Below are positions 55,761-64,000 of a DNA stretch of 64,000 nucleotides, in pieces. The position numbers were made by a program, and so were the translations under genes. Below the pieces are notes generated by a model, which saw nothing but the letters and a program-made list of their open reading frames with translations, was not told where the DNA came from and ran no database searches. Every line of letters begins with the position of its first letter. Position 1 is the stretch's first letter. The DNA is from Achatina immaculata (lineage: Eukaryota > Mollusca > Gastropoda > Stylommatophora > Achatinidae): positions 46,010,751-46,074,750 of the forward strand of contig CM019693.1 of NCBI GenBank assembly GCA_009760885.1, given 5' to 3'.

Positions 55761-57782
55761 CTCTTTGTCTGCTGGGGGTGTTTCCCTCAAAAGACCAAGG
55801 GGGGTAAATTTCACAATGTGGAATAGGATGGTTGTCACATTTAAAAGAATGACAAAGGCATAATCTGATCTGTAGTATGAAGTATTATACCTTATTTTGA
55901 AGAAGAAAAAATGTATTTTGTTTTTCAAATAAAATTTTTAACATTTGTTAGTATACAAAAAAAAAGGGCTAAGAACTGAGAAGAAAAATGGAAAATGAAG
56001 TAATAAAATACATTTTTTGTCACTTACCCATCAAGTTAATCCACTGTAGTTGGTCATATATGTTCCAGATTGAAACAGGTGTGAAACAAGGATGTATACT
56101 GTCTCCTTTACTTTTTGGGATTACAATAGACTTCATAATGAAAAAATGCTGCACAGGTAACACAGGTATTGACTGGGTACATGGGACCCAACTAGAAGAT
56201 CTTGATTTTGCTGATGACATAACTCTTATCAGTAATAATGTGAATTCCATGCAAGAAAAAACAGATTTCCTGTCTTCACTGGCTAGCAAAATAGGACTTG
56301 AAATTAACAAGGACAAAAAAAAATAATGAAAATTCCCATCAATCAAAATGGAAAAATACACATAGAAGAGACAGATATTAAAGAAGTCAATCAATTTGCA
56401 TACCTTGGCAGCTACATAGACCAGGATGGTGACACTAGAAAGGAAGTTAGGATCAGAATTGCAAAAGCAGCATCAGTCTTCAAGAATCTTGAGAACATAT
56501 GGAATTCAAAAGTTATAAGCACAAAAACCAAGTTAAGACTATTCAATTCAAATGTAATATCCACCCTCATTTATGCATGCGAAATCTGGAAACTAAAGAA
56601 ATAGAAAAGAGATTAGACTCTTTTGAAAACAAATGCCTAAGGAAAATACTCGGCATCAAGTGGAATTAATTCAAGAACAATGCAGAGATAAGACAGATGA
56701 CTGGACAACAACCAGTCTCATGGGTGATCAGGAAAAGGAGATGGACATATTATGTTGGTCACTTGATGAGAAGAAATGACCAGAGAATCCCAGAACAAGC
56801 TATCAAGTGGAACACAACAGGCCGAAGAAAAAGGGGCAGACCGCGTGAAACTCTGAAGAGGACATTATTAAGAGAGGCCAAGTTAACAGGCATAAAATCC
56901 TTTGATGAGGTTGAAAGACTCGCCGAAGACAGGAAAAATTGGCTAACTACTTTATGAGCCCTATGTGACGTTTAACGGCACGGGAAGGATATAAGATATA
57001 TAAGATAAGTTGGTCATATAATTACATAATGAATAAAAATGTACACAAACACCTTGTCTTCAAATATCTTCCAAAATTTACATGAAAATATGCACTAGTT
57101 ATGCATTCACAGCAAACTAAAAACACCAAGTGGGTAGGTAATATTTACATGAAAACAACTGGGCGGTCGTTGACTAATATTTACCAGAAAACAGGCCGTT
57201 GTGTTTTGGTTTTTTTTTTTTTTTAATTTGAAGCATTCTACAACATTTAATTTTTTAAATTACACAATCTCCACCATTACTTACTGTGATATTACAGCTA
57301 GTACTAGCAAAAAGCTGAGAAGTAGTATTACCAGCTACCCTTCTAACACATTTTGCTGCTGGAGCAAAAATAAAACAATAGATCCTTCAGTCCGCGCCAC
57401 GTAGGTCTGAAAATTCACAATCTCTACTACTGCATTCTCTACACCACAGTCTAGACATTTTTAAATTAAATTCTGAGCTTGTAATGTAGAAATATGCTGC
57501 TCTGGACGAAAGAAACTAGCAATGGAAGCCATATTTGTTGATAAACAAAGGCCTAGCGACGATAAACTTTGAAATTCTCGCATTAAATAAAGACAGAATC
57601 TCTCTCTCAGCGCTCTCTTTGTTCAAGTTCCACGCACCTGGAAGGAAGTCAACTGCTGGTTTTAAGATACTTTGATTATTTTCAAAATTAGAGAGCTACA
57701 AACCATCATCTCGCTGCGCGTCTATAAGTATATAGTAACAGGGATACAACCACGCAGGACGCGTGTCCGAATACACAAAGAG
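55761..57782. mobile_element. piggyBac-type non-autonomous transposon (TTAA target)
   Basis: It interrupts I-like ORF2 between ...LFLVFI and NDLVKELPYG; removing it and one TTAA restores that reading. TTAA lies at both borders (55757-55760 and 57783-57786). Ends are inverted: CTCTTTGTCTGCTGGGGGTG at left and the complement of CTCTTTGTGTATTCGGACAC at right. TTAA targets and ends of the CCCTTTGCCTG kind are typical of piggyBac transposons. No transposase gene. It carries a LINE fragment at about 56010-57000. Confidence 0.85.
56010..57000 (+). mobile_element. RTE-like LINE fragment (family H) inside the piggyBac-type element
   Basis: The plus strand has FQIETGVKQGCILSPLLFGI, LEDLDFADDITLISNNVNSM (catalytic FADD), LGLEIN-type KIGLEINKDK, NQFAYLGSYIDQDGDTRKEV, LIYACEIWKLKK, then RRWTYYVGHLMRRNDQRIPE, GRRKRGRPRETLKRTL and the end aacggcacgggaaggatata. 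Two or three frameshifts. Confidence 0.83.
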
Positions 57783-57786
57783 TTAA

Positions 57787-59933
57787 TGAATACAAGGAAT
57801 AGTGTAGGCGAAAGGACTCCTCCTTGTGGTACACCGTGTCGCAGAAGTACTTTCTGGCTTTTGTGTCCATCCATTACTACTCTAGCTCTTCTGTTGTGTA
57901 AATAGGACTTTATCCAGTTGTACAGTCTTCCATTCACATTGCAGTTTCTTAGTTTCCACAGCAGACCTTTTTTCCATGCTTTATCAAAGGCTTTCTTTCC
58001 ACACTGGTAGTACAAGGCTTTTGTCTTGGAATGTGTCATCAATCTCTTGAGAGAGATAGGTCACTTGATCTTCCATACTGTAGTACTGCCTAAATCCTGC
58101 TTGTTGTGGAACGAGAAGGTTTTCACTTTCTAGGTACCATTTTAGCCTCAGGTCAATGATGCGTTCCATCGTTTTGCATAGGCAGCTAGTGAGACTGATT
58201 GCCCTGTAGCTGGAGGCAGTATCACTGTTTTTCCCTGGCTTTAGCAGTGGTACAATGCTTGCTTCCTTCCAGATTTGAGGTAACTTACCTGTGCTCCAGC
58301 ACATATTGAAAATATCCAACAGCTTTCCCATTGCTGCCATTCCCAGGTTCTTGATCATTTCATTGGACACTCCATCTGGTCCTGGTGATTTCCTTGGTTT
58401 CAGTTTACTGACTGCTAGGTCTAACTCGCTGCGTGTGATTGGTGCATCCATGACCTCCACTTTTCTGACTTGTTCCTCTTCTTTCTGTGGGTCAGTGCGC
58501 ACTGCACGCTCTTTCTCTGGATGGATATCAATGTTGCAGTCCTGTGCAAACATGTGAGCAAAGTGATCTGCTGCCTGCTTACCTGTAAGAGTTTTCCCAT
58601 CCTCTATTAGTGTAATCTTTGTACTTCTTCCAGTACTCTCATCATTTAACTGTTTGATTAGTTTCCACAGTTTCCTTCCATCCTTTTCAAAGTTTAGAAA
58701 CTCTGTTTTCTCTCTCCAACTTTCCCGTCTAGCTTGCAGCTTGGCTCTCTGAAATTTGGCCTTAGAATGTTGGTAATTATTGTGGTGTTCTTGGCATGGT
58801 CTGTTTTCTGCTTGCTTTTGAGCTGCTTCCACATCATCATGGAGTTTTCCCAGCTCACTAGACGAGTATGGTTTATAGTCCCTGCGAGCTCCTCTGGGAA
58901 TGGTTTCACGAACGGCTTGAAGGATACAAGCATTGAATTCCTTCACTATGCTGTTAATATCCTTACCTTCTATGGACAGCTGTCCCACCAGGATACCTGT
59001 ACGATGTCTGTACATTGTCCAGTTTGCTTTTTTATAGTTCCATCTGGGGAGAGGGCTACTGGTGTCAAGGAGTTCATTTTCTATTGTCAGGAAGACTGGT
59101 CGATGGTCGCTACCTCCAAGTTGTTTTCCAACCTCACGTGTAATGTTCCACTTCAGATCTGGAGAGTGGAATGCCAGATCTGGTGTTGATTTTGTATGCC
59201 AAGCCCTTGAGTAAAATGTTAGGGGATCCATTGGCTGGTTGATCAGGAGAAGTCCATTATCATCCTGCCAGCTCTCAACTTCCTCTCCTCTCTTGTCTAT
59301 GTGATCATAGCCCCAGCTCTGGGAATGGCTGTTAAAATCGCCACAGACCATCAGTCTCTCTTTGTGTGGGATTGTTTCTAAAGCAAGTGGGCGGTCATTA
59401 GGACAGTAATAGTTAAGGAGATGGAAATCTGTATTACTACTTTTTAGATGGATCATCTGATATTCGGCTCCTTCCATGAACACTCCCACTTGACATGCGC
59501 TGATGTTATTCTTAACAAGTGTGAGTACTCCTCCTTTTCGTCTGTCCTGTCGGTCTGACCTAAAACACTGGTATCCTCTGATTTTAAAGGCGGCATCTTT
59601 GGTTAGGTGTGTCTCCTGTATGCAGCATATACTTACCTGCTCTGCAAAAAGTATGTTCTCTAGTTCCACCTTTTTGCTATAGCCATCTCTAACACTGCTG
59701 ACACCCTCAGCATTCCACTGCATTATTTTAAGTTCTTGCTTTTTGGGTGTTTTCTTCCATTGTATTTTTTGGCCAGTAGCTCTACTCTCATGTCTCCTGA
59801 CTCCACAAGACGAACTGAGAGGACCTCCAGTAGCATTGGGTGGACCCTTTCGAGGCAGGGGGCCCGGCACTGCACCTGCCTGGTTAGTCTTCACAGGGCG
59901 AGCATCATGTTTGAATACTGCAGATAGAGACAT
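57787..59933 (-). pseudogene. I-like ORF2, endonuclease and RT start
   Basis: From 59933: SLSAVFKHDARPVKTNQAGA. Endonuclease: KIMQWNAEGVSSVRDGY, SICCIQETHLTKDAAFKIRG (Glu), YYCPNDRPLAL, VCGDFNSHSQSWGYDHIDKR (Asp, Asn), STPDLAFHS, GGSDHRPVFLTI (Asp-His). RT: LKPRKSPGPDGVSNEMIKNL, EASIVPLLKPGKNSDTASSY, QQAGFRQYYSMEDQVTYLSQ. A frameshift near 58000 damages the first catalytic Asp box (GKKAFDKAWKK follows), then VPQGGVLSPTLFLVFIN up to the piggyBac-type border. The endonuclease looks intact. Confidence 0.85.
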
Positions 59934-59952
59934 TCATTAGCAATAATGCGTG

Positions 59953-60306
59953 TTACCCTGATTTTTGCAATGCGCCTTTTGGCTGGGTAACTCCGACTTC
60001 AGCACCTTTCCTTGCTAGGGCAGACTGGTCTTGCTCGGACTGCCATGAAGACAGTGTGGCTGGCCTGGCCAAAACTTTGTTTTCCAGCCTCTGGTGGCTG
60101 TATGTAAGTCCCTTCTCCATGTCAGATGGTTTGGAGACAGTTCCACAAAGACACTCTGACTTTGAGATGAGGAATCTGATGAGTGCTTCAACGATATCCA
60201 TTCCCCACCACCTATAGTCTGCTGGCTCTGTTTCGTTTACATCATTCTGATAGCCATTGTTGTAAAGACCTATAGGCTTGTCACGTCCCGGATTCATTGG
60301 TTTCAC
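59953..60306 (-). CDS. Short ORF1 of the I-like LINE
   Basis: 117 codons, MKPMNPGRDKPIGLYNNGYQ, WWGMDIVEALIRFLISKSEC, ending GALQKSG. It lies upstream of ORF2 and is partly conserved in copy 2 (44150-44440), so it probably belongs to the element. No zinc knuckle or RRM visible; function unknown. Confidence 0.45.
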   Translation of the reverse strand: MKPMNPGRDKPIGLYNNGYQNDVNETEPADYRWWGMDIVEALIRFLISKSECLCGTVSKPSDMEKGLTYSHQRLENKVLARPATLSSWQSEQDQSALARKGAEVGVTQPKGALQKSG

Positions 60307-60528
60307 ACCAGACTTCCCTCATCCCCGCCAGAGATCTCCATGTCCCCATCCGTCCACCAACCTGACATTAAATTGTACAAAAATAACAATTACAATTAGT
60401 GTTGATTGCTACAAGTTTCTGGGCTACAGAGGTAGGTCAGAGTTTTTAAGCAAACAGATCTATGTTCCCTGTCTCACAAACACTATGTTAAGATAAGTGT
60501 GCTCTTAACACAGTTGTTCCCAGGGGGA

Positions 60529-62645
60529 CACACTAGTATATACTTACATTCACACACACACGCTAGTATATATTTACACTCATACACAGACACTAGTATA
60601 TATTTACACTCATACACAGACACTAGTATATACTTACACTCACACACACACTAGTATATACTTACATTCACACACAGACACAAGTATATACTTACACTCA
60701 CATACAAACACTAGTATATACTTACATTCACATACAGACACTAGTATATACTTACATTCACACACAGACACTAGTATATACTTACACACACAGACACTAG
60801 TATATACTTACATTCACACACACACTAGTATATACTTACACTCACATACAGACACTAGTATATGCTTACACTCACACACACACTAGTATATACTTACTTT
60901 CACATACAGACACTAGTATATACTTACATTCACATACAGACACTAGTATATACTTATACTCACACACACACTAGTATATACTTACACTCACATACAGACA
61001 CTAGTATATACTTATACTCACACACACACTAGTATATACTTACACTCACATACAGACACTAGTATATACTTATACTCACACACACACTAGTATATACTTA
61101 CACTCACATACAGACACTAGTATATACTTATACTCACACACACTAGTATATACTTACATTCACATACAGACACTAGTATATACTTACTTTCACATACAGA
61201 CACTAGTATATACTTACACTCACATACAGACACTAGTATATACTTACATTCACACACAGACACTAGTATATACTTACACACACAGACACTAGTATATACT
61301 TACATTCACACACACACTAGTATATACTTACACTCACATACAGACACTAGTATATGCTTACACTCACACACACACTAGTATATACTTACTTTCACATACA
61401 GACACTAGTATATACTTACATTCACATACAGACACTAGTATATACTTATACTCACACACACACTAGTATATACTTACACTCACATACAGACACTAGTATA
61501 TACTTATACTCACACACACACTAGTATATACTTACACTCACATACAGACACTAGTATATACTTATACTCACACACACACTAGTATATACTTACACTCACA
61601 TACAGACACTAGTATATACTTATACTCACACACACACTAGTATATACTTACATTCACATACAGACACTAGTATATACTTACTTTCACATACAGACACTAG
61701 TATATACTTACACTCACATACAGACACTAGTATATACTTACACTCACATACAGACACTAGTATATACTTACTTTCACATACAGACACTAGTATATACTTA
61801 CATTCACATACAGACACTAGTATATACTTACTTTCACATACAGACACTAGTATATACTTACACTCACATACAGACACTAGTATATACTTACACTCACACA
61901 CACAGACACTAGTATATACTTACACTCACATACAGACACTAGTATGTACTTACTTTCACATACAGACACTAGTATATACTTACATTCACATACAGACACT
62001 AGTATATACTTACACTCACACACAGCCACTAGTATATACTTACATTCTCACACACACACACTAATATATACGTTCACTCACACACACACTAGTATATTAT
62101 TACACTCTCACACAGACACTAGTATATACTTACTTTCACACACACATTAGTATATACTTACATTCTCACACACACACTAGTATATACTTACATTCTCACA
62201 CACACACTATTATATACTTACATTCACACATACTAGTATATACTTAATTCTCACACACACACTAGTGTATACTTACATTCTCACACACACACTATTATAT
62301 ACTTACATTCACATACACTAGTATATACTTACATTCTCACACACACACTAGTGTATACTTACATTCTCACACACACACTATTATATACTTACATTCTCAC
62401 ACACACACTAGTATATACTTACATTCTCACACACACACTAGTATATACTTACATTCTCACACACACACTAGTATATACTTACATTCACACACACACTAGT
62501 ATATACTTACATTCACACACACACTAGTATATACTTACATTCTCACACACACACACTAGTATATACTTACATTCACACACACACTAGTATATACTTACAT
62601 TCTCACACACACACACTAGTACTTACACTCACACACAGACACTAT
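60529..62645. repeat. 30-bp minisatellite, right block, about 70 copies
   Basis: Unit actagtatatacttacactc plus acatacagac. Between about 60755 and 61600 a string of variant units is duplicated with an offset of about 492 bp (for example cttacacacacagacac at 60781 and 61273). To the right of 62040 the unit changes to cattctcacacacacac. Repeating frames (CESKYILVSV) are not coding. Confidence 0.95.
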
Positions 62646-63224
62646 AAACACCAAACAGGTATGATGTTTACAATATTTATCACATTAATCAGTTAATAGT
62701 GGTAAATTGGAGATGGAGCATAATGAAATTCAGTGAATGTTTCTACTGTTTTTGTGCTGCTGGATGTGATTGTTGAACTTCATGGTGCATGTGAGGGTGC
62801 CATTGATACATGTTGACTTTTAAAAACCACCTTAGTCACATGTCCCACATAAAAAAACAGTGTAGCTGGTAATTCAGGTTTGGTATAAATCACGGTTATG
62901 AGGTTCCATGGGGGATGGATGTATAGGCCTGTACTGCTTTGACAGTCTGTAGTTTGTGAGTTAGTCAATAAACCCCAAGCTCACAGGTTAGCTTTAAGTG
63001 CAGATATACCAGTATTTGTGATGTTGGAGTGTTTGCTTAAGAAGTTCCACAGAGGAATATTCAGTGACATGTAGTTTTTGCCCAAATTATTTTTTAAAGG
63101 GGAGCTGTGAAGTTCATGGAAAATGTGAAGTTTTTAGTTGTTTTTGTTTTTTTTTTAAATATTCCTTGCCAAATTATAGGTGTGTCTTATATGGCAGGAA
63201 ATATGGTACTTACATTCTCATACA
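62646..63224. other. Intron, unassigned
   Basis: No recognised feature. I searched this part for the last UFL1 exon and found none. Confidence 0.5.
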
Positions 63225-63432
63225 GAGGCACTTGTATATACACTCTTACACAAACCTGACTTTGACTGGTATATACTTAACACACTCACACAAACTTGAC
63301 TTTGACTGGTATATACTTACAATCTCACATAAACTTGACTTTGACTGGTAGTACTTATACTCTCACACACACTTAACTTTTGACTGGTATATACTTACAC
63401 TCTCACACAAACTTGACTTTGATTGGTATATA
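63225..63432. repeat. Minisatellite, about 45-bp unit, 5 copies
   Basis: Unit cttacactctcacacaaact then tgactttgactggtatata. The last copy ends at the TA before the putative Tigger end. Confidence 0.9.
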
Positions 63433-64000
63433 CAGTCACACCCACTTAATATCATATCACTTTATGTCACAACCTGGATATTGTCACAGAAATTTGTATC
63501 CTCAGCCAACTCTCATAAATAATTAATGGGCTTTACTCCTGTTATCACCCCGGTTATTCCCACAAATTGGTTACTGTCACAGTATTTTTGCACCCGGAGA
63601 AGTTAAAGACCCCGCCTTTTATCACAAACTGCGCGAGTACAAGCTATAAACATCTCAGAAAGTGTTATCATCTTCACAACTCATCAAAGAATGGGCCGGT
63701 CGTTTAATCACCGTGTAATGCCGCATCAACCTTTTGAAAATGTGGGCATCAAAACTCAAGTAGTGTGAATGAAGGGCTTACCACGGCCACCCTTTTGTGC
63801 TTAAAATCCAGCTTCTTTTGGGTCATTGTTTGTCTTTTATCAAGACGTGGGCGGCGTTAAGTTGGCAACGCAAGTTGTTGATTGATCAGTCTCTAATAGT
63901 GCAGGCATCAAAACTCAGGTGGTGTGAATGAAAGGCTTACCATGGCCACCCTTTTGTGATTAAAATCTGGCTTCTTTCGGGTCATTGTTTGTCTCTTATC
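63433..64000. mobile_element. Possible pogo/Tigger element end, cut by the window
   Basis: cagtcacacccacttaatat after TA looks like a pogo/Tigger terminus (CAGT...ACC...). The region is less AT-rich than its neighbours. A segment of about 100 bp is repeated with an offset near 160 bp (63740-63840 and 63900-64000; ggcatcaaaactcaagtagt, cggccacccttttgtg). The other end and any transposase are outside. Confidence 0.35.

Larger units (their letters stand above)
54397..60528 (-). mobile_element. I-like LINE copy 1, 5' end kept, 3' end missing
   Basis: Inserted in the 30-bp minisatellite; cacactagtat occurs at both borders (54386-54396, 60529-60539). The minus strand starts at 60528 (tccccctgggaacaactgtg). 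A short ORF1 (60306-59953) is followed by ORF2 with endonuclease, RT and RNase H, then breaks off at 54397 inside the coding region, without a tail. Net length without the piggyBac-type insertion (55761-57782) is about 4.1 kb. Confidence 0.85.

Noticed and set aside
57984..59189. Plus-strand ORFs over the I-like LINE
   Set aside because: They are shadows of the minus-strand endonuclease-RT frame.
61626..62150. Cysteine-rich or His/Thr-rich repetitive proteins
   Set aside because: They are translations of the 30-bp minisatellite in both directions.
48576..64000. Final UFL1 exon
   Set aside because: I looked for a sequence like YQGLVVKQLV with a phase-matching acceptor and found none; it probably lies beyond the window.

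Overview
This window is animal (metazoan) genomic DNA. It has spliced exons with GT/AG borders, very long AT-rich introns, non-LTR retrotransposons of several clades, mariner, hAT and piggyBac-type DNA transposons, and many minisatellites. The transposon mix (RTE-like, CR1-like, I-like, mariner and BED-finger hAT) suits a marine invertebrate, perhaps a mollusc or another lophotrochozoan. I cannot name the species from sequence alone.

Only one host gene is visible. Eight plus-strand coding exons between 327 and 48575 join in frame and read as the middle and C-terminal half of UFL1, the E3 ligase that attaches the ubiquitin-like modifier UFM1. Exons: 327-497, 7855-7999, 22718-22890, 25456-25529, 30034-30176, 39895-40028, 42573-42745, 48364-48575. 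The first exon starts mid-protein and the last ends in a phase-1 donor, so the gene runs off both ends. Everything from 48576 to 64000 is probably intron.

The rest is intron fill. Region by region: 498-7854 has a 31-bp minisatellite, a mariner broken by a Penelope-like foldback with hammerhead-like motifs, a second mariner, and a 1.4-kb repeat-built retroposon. 8000-22717 has an RTE-B LINE, three minisatellites, an RTE-A LINE split by a hAT transposon and another LINE piece, a 45-bp array and a short mariner. 25530-30033 has a 36-bp array split by an almost intact RTE-A LINE. 30177-39894 has a 29-bp array, a LINE with an inverted 5' part, a CR1-like LINE and a fourth mariner. 40029-48363 has three arrays and a nest of LINEs. 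48576-64000 has a CR1-like tail, a SINE-like unit, the second 1.3-kb retroposon, further arrays, and an I-like LINE holding a TTAA-flanked piggyBac-type element that itself holds another LINE.

No operon, prokaryotic system or CRISPR is present. The points most worth checking are the two copies of the hierarchical-repeat retroposon, the foldback with hammerhead-like cores, minisatellites that run directly into two UFL1 splice acceptors, inverted LINE arms around one exon, and repeated insertion of LINEs into minisatellites. Element boundaries resting on target-site duplications were read by eye. Family names are from motif recognition, not database search.
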